Assembly (NCBI GenBank): GCA_036971615.1
Contig: JAYKKR010000003.1
Coordinates: 1,550,001-1,614,000, forward strand
DNA: 64,000 nucleotides
Source of the DNA: Amyloporia xantha
Lineage: Eukaryota; Basidiomycota; Agaricomycetes; Polyporales; Adustoporiaceae
Direction: 5' to 3'
Under the pieces are notes generated by a model. That model saw only the letters and a program-made list of their open reading frames with translations. It was not told the DNA's origin and did no database searches. Shown in pieces: positions 34,165 through 44,947 of the stretch. Both the position numbers and the translations under genes were made by a program. The first letter of the stretch is position 1; each line of letters begins with the position of its first letter.

Positions 34165-35990
34165 TTACGCCGTTGACCCCAGTATACCTTCCACCATTTG
34201 TAAGGCCCTTTGGTGATCGCTCATGACGGATGTACCACCAACCCATTCCATGAGCTTATCAGCGGCCTGTCCGAGCGTTTCGAGTTCGGTGACAGAAATA
34301 GCTCCTGCCGCACTTGCTTCCTCTGTCAGCACCTCGAGGCGAGGGCTGTTAAAATCATAGTGCAGACCCATTTCGCGTGAGGTCCGCAGAACTTTTTGAG
34401 TGAAGGGGCGCCGTATTTCATCATAAATCTGCAGCGCACGGGGAAGCGTTTCTAGCGTGACTGCAGAGTGACCCAAAATCGTCGCAAGGATGAACCCATC
34501 CTTAGTACACGTGAATGTGAAGGAGATTCAGCAGGAGAATAAGCAGCTGCCACAGGCCGAAGAACATCTACCTCGGCTGCCTGTCCAGCTCCAGAACCTT
34601 GGTGCGGTGCCATGGCATGTGCCTGGTATATATGCGAAGCCAAAAACGTGGAGGTGAAACAGGTGGCGCGAACTGGAAAGTAAATGCTAACAACTGACCG
34701 CATCACCGACGAGAGCAACCTGACAATCGACATATGTTGACAGGGATGGCAGTGTGTTGATCGCCCAAGCAGACGCGTTCTCTAGACACTAACAAAACAG
34801 TGAGTAATCCTTACTGAGGGTGAGTTGTGGTTAGCGCACCTTCAACAAATTCTTTACATCAGGCTCCCATGTATCAAATTGGGCAACGACTTCGTCGTTC
34901 GTACATTGGCGCACCCATGGTTGGTCGTAAATTGTACCTTCTGAGTGCGGAGCTGACACGAAAGCCGCTACGTTTATGAATCTGTTTTGAGATACAGGAT
35001 AGACGACTATGTGCTGCTGTCTTGATCAACGACTTAGAATATTTAAGACAGGGTCTTCCGAACCTTATTCTTGCCGAAACACTAATCGAGACTTTTCAGC
35101 ACACTAGAATTGATTTCAGTCGAGCGACTCACCATTAGTGGTTTGGCTAGCGCTGGATGATCAGGGTGCGCGCTCTGTAGCACCGCAGTCTGGGCTAGAC
35201 CGCGATAGGCCATAGTCCCGGTAAATTGGGGGATTGTTTCGGAACGATATCGGCTGGCATTTGTATGGTCGCCTGCGCGTTCGGCTTTCTGGGCAAGTGA
35301 TTCGTACAGCGTGCTTCGAACCGCAGATTTTATACCGTCGCAACCGACCAGGACATCGCATTTCGCTGTGGAAGAATCGACGAATTCGAGCGTAATCGCC
35401 CCAGAAGATGCCACCGTGTATGCCTTCAATCGTTTGGAGAAAAGAACTTTGTATGACACTGGCAGGTGCTCGCTAAGAACATGTTGGAAGTCTGCCCTGT
35501 GGAAAGATGCAAAACCAACTTATCCCACCAGTCTAAGCCTATGATGGCGTAACAGGTGTGATATAGACGGTTACCTCTGTTTGTACTCTCATAGAAAGAT
35601 ATCCCAGCTTCTTGATCGGCTTTGTGATATGTGAATGCCTGATCTACGGTGAACATATCAGAGTCTAAACCGTCGGTATATAAAACAGTACTAACATTTG
35701 CCTTGAGCAGCGCCGCTGCAAATGGCTGTCAGATCATCTTCCAACCCAATGTGCTTCATGACCTCCCAGGCTCGCGGCCATAGTCCTATTCCGGCACCGA
35801 TTTCAGTGAATTGGCTGGAGGATTCGTATATGTCGACGCTGACGTTCTTGCAAGCTCGATGAAGGGCGACAGCAAAGGTGAGCCCTCCAATTCCGGCACC
35901 ACTAAAAGTTTAACGTCAAATAGTGCATTGGATGGTACCTGATTGAAACTGGATATACATTATCCCGACTTTGAATTTGGTGTCGCTCAT
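34165..35990 (-). CDS. FAD-dependent monooxygenase (salicylate hydroxylase-like)
   Basis: This is a group A flavin aromatic hydroxylase/monooxygenase. The start at 35990 gives MSDTKFKVGI, and an intron (donor inside ATAAT|GTATAT) joins it to IGAGIGGLTFAVALHRA, the FAD-binding GxGxxG. The chain continues SVDIYESSSQFTEIGAGIGLWPRA. In the middle is LVGCDGIKSAVRSTLYE with the conserved DG. The second FAD motif, VALVGDAV|HAMAPHQGSGAGQAAE, is cut by an intron, and another intron joins E to DGFILATILGHSAV. The protein, about 440 residues, ends ALQMVEGILGSTA. Introns are many and short. No transmembrane segment is clear. The substrate is unknown; relatives act on salicylate and other phenols or in secondary metabolism, and no biosynthetic cluster surrounds the gene. 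Confidence 0.88.
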
Positions 35991-37571
35991 TGGAGGGACT
36001 GGCGTGCTATCTGTGAGAGAAGGCTCAGGAGCAGACCGTTCAGAGCCGCTTTTAAGGTAGTGCTGTTATCGCGTGGTCACCTCAGACGATGTTATCATAA
36101 CGCCAATGACCCGGTTTATGTCCGCGACACTGACACTAGAAGGATCTTGCTAGGGTGAGAGCGATCGCGGATATTACAAAAAAAGAGAAGACATGTCACT
36201 ACAATGCTACCTTCGATTCGATCTGAATTGTCTTGAAGTGCCTGCAACGTTGTCTCCGCCGGTCCGATGATCTCCACATTGAAATAAAAGTGCATCTATG
36301 TCTGCAAGACCGTATACTCCGGGTGAAGAAGCAATGCGATGGCATAGTCCGCTTGAGGGTGGCGCTACATCACAAATATTTGTATCTGCTCGAAGACATG
36401 GAGATACTTCGATTGCCGTTCCAATATAGAGGGGCAATCTCCGGGGTCGTTTGCACCAATTTTTCGGTACCATCGGTCACCGCAAGGAACGCCAACATCG
36501 GAGACACTGATACAGCGGATCCAGCCGCCTATGAGTAGCGGGGGTTCAGACCGACGAACTGATTAATTTGTCCACGTACTAATTGTCATTAACGTCAGTG
36601 CGGCGCGTTCCACACCGCTCTAATCGCACGTGTCATATATACATAACTTGAAGCAAATTTTCGCAGCTCCATGAGTATAAAATGAATACTTAGGTAAGTT
36701 TTGCCGTGATTCCCATGAGTTATGGCAGATAACATTCGTCATATCTGTCGGTGGTATGAGTCCGCAGACGGCAACTCACCAGCACTCTGCACATTTTCCC
36801 GTGGCCAAACCATACAGTTTAGCGTCGTCCCACGGTGAACATTGACCACTCTGATATCGCTTCCGTGCATTCGCGGCAGGTAGACAAATGTACTGCAGGC
36901 TGAATAGGGTTGACGACAGCGGTAGTGTACCGGGCCATCTATGCGCCGCGCCTTTTCGCAGTCTTGTAATCTCTCGAAGCTTCTGTAAGAAATCCCGGAG
37001 ATCTGCCCATATCTGAATTATAGAGCTTGACCGTGGTTTTGAAACAGGATTGATAGGGCCGAAAAGCACTCCCATTGAACATATCCAGTCAGTATTACAT
37101 GCACTCCGCCATGAGAAATGGAACTCACTGAACTGGGACGCAGCGGGCGTCTGCGACCCTATGACTAGTAAGTTAATCACCATGGTCATTGGCCTCCGAT
37201 CTGAATCTGCGATAAGTGGAATCCGCTCCAGGAGTCCAAGATTAGGTTGTTTTGGGAGCGCCCTGACCCGGCGTACGGTTCACGAGAACTCAGGCACACT
37301 GTCCAAAGACCGTATGCTGTGAACGTGTAACTTTCATGTTGCTTCCAGTTCGAAGCTTTGAGCGCGCTCCGCGGAAACGGGGGAAATGTACAATGAATAC
37401 CATAAATAAGGCCCCGTTGCGGCTAGCTCGGAAGGAGATTATCTTTCCTGCCTTCGCCAGCGACGGTGAAGGGTAAAACAATCTTGGATATGATCCCTTG
37501 ATGGATGTAGTAAGTTGAGATGCTCGGCGCTGGTCCGGAAAGTCGCCGGCGGAATTTACACTCTCCTTGAG
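35991..37571. other. intergenic region with a possible gene remnant
   Basis: About 1.6 kb without a convincing gene. On the minus strand at about 36200-36520, two open segments can be joined by a 70-nt GT-AG gap into a protein-like stretch (ILERQSKYLHVFEQIQIF, then FYFNVEIIGPAETTLQALQD). No start or family was found. A minus frame at 36776-37189 is open for 137 codons without motifs. Confidence 0.35.
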
Positions 37572-38112
37572 CAGGACACCGGAAATTCCCTATAGGAGGC
37601 TAGCCGAGAATCCCGACATGAATCCCAGCATTTAGACCAAACGGCTGGGTCATTTTCCCGACATGTTCACGGACCACTTCCCAACATGCCGGGTCAGTCA
37701 GGGTCGGTCGTCCCGACACTGACAGCTGAGGACCGGACTAGCCGGGTTGCCGTCCGGACATGACCAAGGGATGAAAAGTCGAGCCGTTGCGACCAAGGTT
37801 GCGACGGAGCCTTTACCCCCACCATCCGACGCTGGCAGCGGCGGCAGCGTTCCATTTGCCACTAACAGTGTGATCGACGACACTTAGCTTGTTTTGGCAA
37901 ATTTTAGGCTAGATTTAGGCTTTTGAGGCCAGAATCTCGCTTGCCATGGCCTTTCCGGAAGTCCCGACACAAACCGACCGAAGTTGAGAGCTAGAGCCGA
38001 TTTCCCGACGTGAACGGCTAGATTTTGGCAAATTTCGGTCAGACATAAACGGCCAGATTTGCCAATTTTCTGACCCAGCCTATTGTAGGGAATTTCTGGG
38101 GTCCTCCTTGAG
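37563..38112. mobile_element. possible hAT-like non-autonomous insertion (532 bp) with 9-bp flanking repeats
   Basis: CTCCTTGAG occurs at 37563-37571 and 38104-38112, bracketing 532 bp. The inner ends are imperfect inverted repeats: left GACACCGGAAATTCCC, right (reversed) GACCCCAGAAATTCCC, followed on both sides by a similar TATAGGAGGCT/ACAATAGGCT stretch. The left end begins CAGG. hAT elements have 8-bp duplications and CA(G)-type ends, so the class is tentative. The inside holds repeated TTCCCGACATG-like and GGCCAGATT-like motifs and no coding frame. Confidence 0.55.
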
Positions 38113-38527
38113 AATGATGGAATTTGCACTGGCGACATCGGTGATCTCGGGAGAAGGCAGGAAATTTTGCTTGGAACTTGAATGCTTGATTATCTGCGAC
38201 GGGCACAATTGCAATAAGTGTATTGTCATCGTCGGGATGCCAAGACCCCCGGTCGAAGACGACAGTATAGCCCTCGGATTGCCTTCGTATAATGAGAACA
38301 TAGTCAACAAGACTCAGTCAATTCTCGGCTCGAACTCTCGATGTCGCGGAATGGCGCCGTTTTGCGTGGTCCGAACAGTGCCAACGTGTCCGCTTGACAG
38401 CTCCCGTATTGAGACGCGTCGTGACACTGCACGTGCATATCACGTTAAGTTGAACGCGATCGGTCACAGGCGGGAGTTTGGTGGTGTTATCGCGGCAGCA
38501 GCGGCGCCTTCATGCTATGCTACGACC

Positions 38528-40246
38528 ATGATGACCACTAGCGCAAATTCCTCCCAGGATCTTGTGGGTGGTCCTTTCGCTGTTCTTGAGTCGGACCCTG
38601 GTGAGTATGCATATTTTAGTCTGTAACGCTCTGACTAGGATCCCAGGTGTGTTTACTACTCTCATTCGCAAGCTTGGGGTCCGGGGTCTAGAGGTCACTG
38701 AAATATATGATATTGAACCTTGGTCTGTCGACCATCTGGATCCACATGGATTGATATTTTGCTACCTGTGCACTGAAGAGAGTGAGGAACTGGATGACGA
38801 CGAAGACCTTGAAGATCCTGGTGCTGAACAAATCTGGTTCGCCAATCAATTGAGCGACGATGCGTGCGCTACACAAGCCATTCTCAACGTGCTCTTGAAT
38901 CGCCCCGACGTTGAAATAGGTGACGATTTACGCCTGTTTCGGGCCATGACTGAGAGAATGTCGCCGGTGGTGAGCTTCGACGATTTATCTACACCTCTAC
39001 CAACTAGACTGCCAAACGCGCGTACACCTGGTGACACATCGTCCAGATAAGAGGGTTGGCGATCTCCAGTTCTCATCTTATACGGACAGCCCAGAACTCT
39101 TTGGCACGGTGAGTACGCGTCTGCTGTTGTGGTAGTCTCGCACTGAATGAAAGCTTGAGACCGGCTGACGTGCGCGGTGCCGTCCATGCTATTGCTGCCG
39201 CAACCTTAGAATTGGAAAAATTCAAGCTAAGCAGAACAAGCAATCCTGCAGCTAAGAAGCGCAAGACGTCTGGCACTCCCGTCAAATCTAAGCCTAAAGC
39301 AGTAGAAGACTCCGACGACAAGCAAGAGGCATATCACTTCATTGGCTATGTGCCTGCACATAACAGAGTCTGGGAACTTAACGGGCTGCGCCGGTCAGCC
39401 CTTGAAGTGGGCGAGCTAGTCGCTATCGATAACTCTAGTGGTAGCAGGAGAGGGTGGATGGACATAGTGCGTCCCGCTCTCCGTATGCGGATGCAGCGGT
39501 ATATGGATGGAAGCGATCACATACGCTTTAATCTGCTTGCTATCGTGGACGATATCTATCAGAAGACCAGCGATGAGCTGGAAATGCTGAAGCGAGAACG
39601 CGATGCTCTAGAGAGGAGACTCAACGAGGTTTACCCTGATGGGTGGGGAGACAAGGTAAACGCCACGCTAGTTCAGTGTCGGTCTTCTCTTCATTCTCTG
39701 TATATCGATCATAGGTAGATAAGGTGCTCCTAGACGGTGCTAGGGAGACCTTTACGACATCTATTAGACCCTCATCGAAGGGACAAGTATTCGCCCCTGA
39801 CTTTGGATCGCGGAAGACAGAAAAGGATATCGAAATCCTCGACATGTCAGAACGCAGTCTTCCAGCAGCGTGGGAGGCATGTGTACGGGCTGCTATACCT
39901 GCGAAAGTCGCTGTTGAGGAGGAGATTGCAAAGTCAAGAGATGCGCATGTACGTCCTCCTGACTGCGACGTTCCCTCACGCGAGGCAAACTTCAGCTTGC
40001 TTATCACTGAACATTTGTCTTCGGCCGTCATCTCGTGGTACCATGCTGACGATTCTAGTACATTTTCAGACCGAACAGATCAAGCGCACGTTCGACTACG
40101 AGCCTTTCATTACACAATTCGTGACTTGCATGCATAATGAAGGGCTGTTAGACGCAGCACTTCGTGGCAGGGCTGAAAACGGGGCGCCGCAAGCACACCA
40201 GCAAACTCCAGTGAAACGGAAGACAAGAGGAAAGGGGAAGAAATAA
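38528..40246 (+). CDS. UCH37/UCHL5-type ubiquitin C-terminal hydrolase, expected catalytic Asp read as Asn
   Basis: UCH37 is a cysteine deubiquitinase found on the proteasome (via Rpn13) or INO80. The start at 38528 gives MMTTSANSSQDLVGG then FAVLESDPG|VFTTLIRKLGVRG, the UCH opening. The oxyanion/nucleophile region QLSDDACATQAILNVLLN holds the catalytic Cys. After an acceptor at 39045-39046 comes IRGLAISSSHLIRTAQNSLAR. The catalytic His is in AYHFIGYVPAHNR. The expected Asp in the E-L-D-G-L motif is Asn (ELNGL; codon 39380-39382). The C-terminal UCH37-like domain follows, with acceptor at about 40070 giving TEQIKRTFDYEPFITQFV. The protein ends in a basic tail, KRKTRGKGKK. About 455 residues. 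The splice model was checked by phase. Loss of activity is inference. Confidence 0.88.
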
Positions 40247-40778
40247 TGCATGTTGTGGACTTCTAACCGTGTATGCCCTGTGGTCTCGCCATTTGTATCC
40301 CGTTGATCGAGCTTCCAAGAGCCTATGTTACCTGACAGTCAGGGTGCCCTCTACACAAAGTAATCTCATGTGACGTTTGAGTTCTAGATGATACACTCCT
40401 TCACATATGTCAGACAAAAATCAGGCTGACGTCGTAATGTGTAATGTATGCTCCTCTTCTGTTCTACGCTCGTCCGTGCGATTGACATTCCTGCGATGCA
40501 AGATAGCTGTCCATATCTGCTGTCCATAGATGGCCTCTAACAAGAGGTTTAGCCCGTCTGTATAATTTCCTGGCGCAATTCCGAATTCAAATATTACTAT
40601 TGTCCCAAATTTTCTACCGAACTGTAGATAAATATATAATGAGCGTCACGTCGTAGCGTCAACGTATGAGGTAAAACATTCTATCCAACTGTACGAGTAC
40701 TGAGCGTCCTGGATAAGTCCATGCCAATCTGCGCCCTCTACATCAATTACTGCCCTCGTGCGGAAACACCCATCCATC
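40247..40778. other. convergent intergenic region, no gene seen
   Basis: This 532 bp lies between the 3' ends of UCH37 and the secreted-protein gene. It is AT-rich near 40560-40680. No element was recognised. Confidence 0.45.
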
Positions 40779-41464
40779 CTAAATGTTCGGTGACACAAGT
40801 AGGACATTCACTGCATAGCACGTGTCGTAGACATACGCGCCCCCATTATGAGCAGTCGGCTGCCACACGATGTTGTTCTGCGCCTGCGATCCCTCGCGAT
40901 TCAAGCAGAGCGCAAAGCCGTTCGCGTCTCCGTTCACCGCGAGTGCGGGATACGGCGTGCTCTGTGTGGGGTCCGTATCTGCGATACCACAATAGATCTG
41001 TGCAGGGGCCGGGAGGTCTACTATGGTGGTGATAAAGGTCGGAACGCCGCCGGAGGTGACGTTAAGGTCCGAGGTTGTGTTGCTACCGTCCGCCGCGTAG
41101 GGGGTGAGAGCCCCGTCGATGAGTGAGAATGAAGGGAAAGAGTTGTATGGATATGAAGCGTATGTCTACTGAAGAATGTTAGTAAAATGGCTTTACGACA
41201 TGTGAAGATGAGATGTACCGACAGCACCTCAAATTTTGCATCCTCCTCAACGCCGGATGGACTCAGTACTAGAGGCGCACCAGTAGTGTTTGCATTCGGT
41301 AAAGTCGTATTATACGCAGTCAATGTGAAATTATATGCAGTGTTAAACCCTCCTGGACCGAAGTTTGAACATATAGAAGAACTCTGGCGGGGTGAGACAG
41401 GTGCGGGAGGCAGCGCGAAGACAGCTGTGGTAGCGCCAATGAAGGGCAGAAGGTATGCGAACAT
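40779..41464 (-). CDS. small secreted protein with four cysteines, unknown function
   Basis: The start at 41464 gives MFAYLLPFIGATTAVFALPP, a clear signal peptide with a likely cleavage after the Ala-Leu-Pro region. One intron (about 41168-41219; acceptor in TTCAGTAG) joins EVLS to TYASYPYNSFPSFSLIDG. The mature chain, about 190 residues, is rich in Asn, Thr and Ala with several N-x-T/S sites (for example YNFTLTAYNTTLPNANTT). It has four Cys: SSICSNF, IYCGIAD, ALCLNREG and DTCYAVN. The protein ends LLVSPNI. Such proteins are common in mushroom secretomes. Disulfide pairing and role are unknown; possible functions include cell-wall association. Confidence 0.75.
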
Positions 41465-41832
41465 GACAGTGATTTCTCGGTGGGAGAGAACAAGCAAATA
41501 GGATAAGGTATCGAAATTTGGACACTGCACCTACATTCTTGAAGCAGAGTATTTATAGGCCCCTTTGGCAGAGACATGACCGTGCTTGAAGGAGACTCGG
41601 CCATTCAGGGATACGTACGGTCCAGAAAGATGATGGAAGCGTCTGTGCACGCCTTCATGAGACCTGACCAGATTTTTTCCTCTCGGTACTTGCGGTGACA
41701 CATACCTCTGAGACCGCACTCGTCTTGTCATATGCATCTGTAACCACGATCCTTCTGCGGCACTGATGATCGTTTTGCCAAAAATAGTAAAACGACGATA
41801 CCTCCCGGCCGAAGTCGACACTGGGGGCAGAA

Positions 41833-42165
41833 TATAATGTACGGCCCCCGAACATCCACCGAACATCCTTCGGTGTGGTTAAATTGCTGGAGGATGTTAA
41901 GCCCCCGGACATTGTATAGTTTATTTTCCATGCTCGTTACATATCCGGTGCTCCGGACATTGTACCTAACATCCAGCGTGAGCGGCCTCCGAATATACGT
42001 CACGATGTCCGTTGGATTATCGTCGAGTGAAAATCTTGCGGATATTCAAGATGGCTGGATAATGTTATCCGGCCATGCATGCTCCGGACATTCTAATGTC
42101 CGGGTACGAGTCATTCAACGCACATGCTACGAGAATCCCCGGATACTATAATGTTCGGCCCCCGA
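41833..42165. repeat. cluster of CCGGACATT / CGGCCCCCG motifs
   Basis: TATAATGTACGGCCCCCG (41833-41850) is repeated as TATAATGTTCGGCCCCCG (42147-42164). Between them GCTCCGGACATT occurs twice, and related CCGGACATT and inverse AATGTCCGG motifs recur. The 314-bp spacing and end motifs suggest a decayed repeat element. No target duplication was found. Confidence 0.5.
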
Positions 42166-42352
42166 GCTTTGTTCAGAAAGTTCATATGTTCGGCCAGCGT
42201 AAACGGTAAAGAAAATCCTACGTAAATGTTGCGTGATTGTGCCCCGGACACTCTGGGGAAATTCTACGTTCATTTACCATGTTCGTCCGCAGGGCACGTA
42301 TCATATCCGTTCAGCGTCGCGCTGACCGATCATGGTACGGGCATCCATTCAG

Positions 42353-42556
42353 CGACTCTCAGCGACTCGAAATCCATTTCGATACCCATTTCCGAAACGA
42401 TGTCGACTTCCATTTCCACTTAAAGAATTCAACTCGCAATAAAGTTGATTCCGACTTCCACTTGGCCATTCATTTCGATCGCAATCTCAACTTCGACTTG
42501 ACTTCGACTTCAATTTCGACTTTGACTTCAACTGCGACTCCGAGATCGAGTCGCGT
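42353..42556. repeat. degenerate TTCGACTT / TTCCACTT simple-sequence tract
   Basis: About 200 bp is built from short units such as TTCGACTT, TTCCATTTC and CGACTCGA, with no fixed period longer than 6. It is consistent with a drifting hexamer microsatellite. Confidence 0.7.
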
Positions 42557-43411
42557 TTAACGGTATGTGCATTCTTTCCGACAGAAAATCGAATTACTTA
42601 CAGTGAAAGCGATATGAAATAGTTTGAGACGACATATACATGACTTGTAGCCAATTCCGCGAGTCCCAGAACATCGGATAACGAGGTCTGACGGCACGAA
42701 GCGCACAATCAGCCTGGGCTTCCCGCAGGACACGGTAACAGAAGACCATCCCGCCATCCTAGTTGAGAAGACTATTGATCAGCGCCATTTTGAAGAATCT
42801 ATTTACGTGCGCTCACCCTCGCTCGCAAACGTACGAATCATTCACCTAGGACTGCAATCCTCCGCAATTGAATGCTTAGGCATGGCGCTGGGCAAGATGC
42901 GAGAGCGGTACGGGAGCCAGGTGTCGATAAATGCGTTAGCAAGCATATTCTCGGCTTAACGAGGGAACGCGCCATACCGTGACGTTCTCACTGCTCCCGC
43001 GGTCCTGGCGCGCGCGCCAGACCGTCAGGGAGACGGTGTCGACAAGTGGCAGAGACTGCGGCGCGAAGTATGCACGGTTGTCGCCAAAGAACGCACGCAT
43101 TCTGTCGCGATGCAAGCCTTGAGTGCTTCCCGATGATCATGGCATCCTCATCGATGGCAATGAATGGATCTAGGCCGTTACACTTCTGCCCTAGATAGCT
43201 GTGCAAAATGACTTCAGTGCGAGCACTGCTAACTTCACCCTCCTAGATTGTCTTAATTTGAAAGGCTATGTGTTAGCATCCATTCCTACCTAGGTCTGTG
43301 ACCACCCCGGCAAATCGAAGCAATCAAAACTTGATAACGTAGATTATAGCATATGACAGCCAGAAACAAGTCATAGAATACAACAACAAATCACATAGAT
43401 GTCAATGAATC

Positions 43412-44682
43412 CTACAGAGTAGGGGGCGGCGCACGCGCATTACGGTTCTTTGATGCTTGTTGCACTCGCAGCAGATGCTTCGATATGACAGAGAAGCTCT
43501 CCTCCGCTTTCTGGCAAGCCAACACGTTAGTGATTAGTCGATAACATCCAGTCAAATTCGGTACCTCGATTAGCATCTTGACACGTTCGTGGCGTAGCAT
43601 ACAGTCTGCATTAGCCTTGAGAAGATCCGGAATGAGAACACCACGGAACAGCGGTAGTGATTTCATCGAGTCAATGAGGGCCTACAGGGTAGCAATGAAG
43701 AAAGGGGAAGCTGAGATGATGACATCGACTCACACGTAAAGTTTTCAAAGAACGTGTTTGGTCGATCTCCTGCGCCTCCAAGTGCTCCTTGAGCTTAAAA
43801 ACACGATCCTTGCGTACTTGGAATGAATTGGCGGAAGAGGCGGAAGATCCAACAAGCAGATCGTGCTCTCCCTTGAGGATAGATTGACGTATTCTAGATT
43901 GCCGGTTGAGTCTGTTGATCAGATCGTCGCCTTGTCTGCTGAAGACTTGAGGAGGGCACGCTTCACGGAGGGTATGAAGATTCCTCTCGAATTCAGCCTT
44001 ATGATGCCCGATTTGTCAATTGGAGACCTCAAACAAATGGGAAGTAGACAATTCTTACCTCTGGGAGTATTAAAACTGCTATGCGGGAGTGAACCTCAAT
44101 GGCACTGGCCCTCAAGAGTTGGCCGTGCTTTATGAAAGGGCCAAGGTCACTCCCCCATTTTGAAAGAAACTTGTTATAAAAGGTGAATTCTTCTTGCGTC
44201 ATTTGTGAGTGCTGAACTTCGAAAAAACCGTTGAACTACACGGAATCAGTCCCAAGGCTGAGCGAGTGCAGAGCTTCAATTCTCACCCGGCCGAAAAGAA
44301 CCAACATCTTAGCGTTGTGGGACAAGAGCCGCTCGGTATCGCTAAGTAACTTAGGACATTCTTGGGAGTCCCGAGCCTTGTTCGCTTGACATTGAAGGCG
44401 CTCGGCGGCCTGCTTGCGTAGATGCGCATTCTCTTCAAGAAGTCGGGTCGCAGGGAACGCCAGAGATGTTCCCAGCTGCTCAGACTCGAGTCCCAGTGTT
44501 ATTAGTTCGCTAAACATGAGCGCAGGAGTTTCAATCAGCTGGTGCCCCGACAAAGGAAGGTGGGTTATTCACTGTTTCACAATGATTTCTAATCGGTGCG
44601 CCAGGCTGTACAGAGAAGCCCATGCCAGTTCGAGTTCTTCAGCTTCGATGTCATTTTCTGCGGGAGGAGTCGCGTTAGACAT
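43412..44682 (-). CDS. coiled-coil protein of unknown function
   Basis: I do not recognise the family. The start at 44682 gives MSNATPPAENDIEAEELELAWASLYSLAHRLEII, spliced by a 42-nt intron to LIETPALMFSELITLGLESEQL. Heptad-like helices follow (RLLEENAHLRKQAAERLQCQA). A later exon has AEFERNLHTLREACPPQVFSRQGDDLINRLNRQSRIR and KDRVFKLKEHLEAQEIDQTRSLKTLR. After an intron come ALIDSMKSLPLFRGVLIPDLL and a C-terminal exon (KAEESFSVISKHLL) ending ARAPPPTL. At least five introns, about 330 residues. The helical pattern suggests a cytoskeletal or scaffold-type protein, but there is no specific evidence. Confidence 0.55.
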
Positions 44683-44947
44683 TGGATACGAATGAGTGAA
44701 GGTGAAAGGACAAGACAGCATCCGGTGCCACCACGCGCACTTTATACACGTTCCATACCCCTTTGTTCGCGCTTTTCGTATTCATAAGCACAAAATGGTC
44801 CGGCAGGTACAGTCAGAGGAAGTAAATAGAGCTCAGCCGTTGAGCTGCCATGGTGTACGACACGATCGCGCTTGAGAGCGGCTCGTCATGTGAAATAATC
44901 CATATATAGATAATACGCGCAAAATACAAGTACAGAAATGCAATCCA

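Larger units (their letters stand above)
41465..43411. other. repeat-bearing intergenic region without a confident gene
   Basis: About 1.9 kb. It contains GC-rich interspersed motifs at 41833-42165 and a simple-sequence tract at 42353-42556, both annotated separately. 42560-43410 has short frames only. Confidence 0.5.

Noticed and set aside
34165..38103. A secondary-metabolite cluster around the FAD monooxygenase
   Set aside because: No PKS, NRPS, terpene synthase, P450 or transporter lies nearby.
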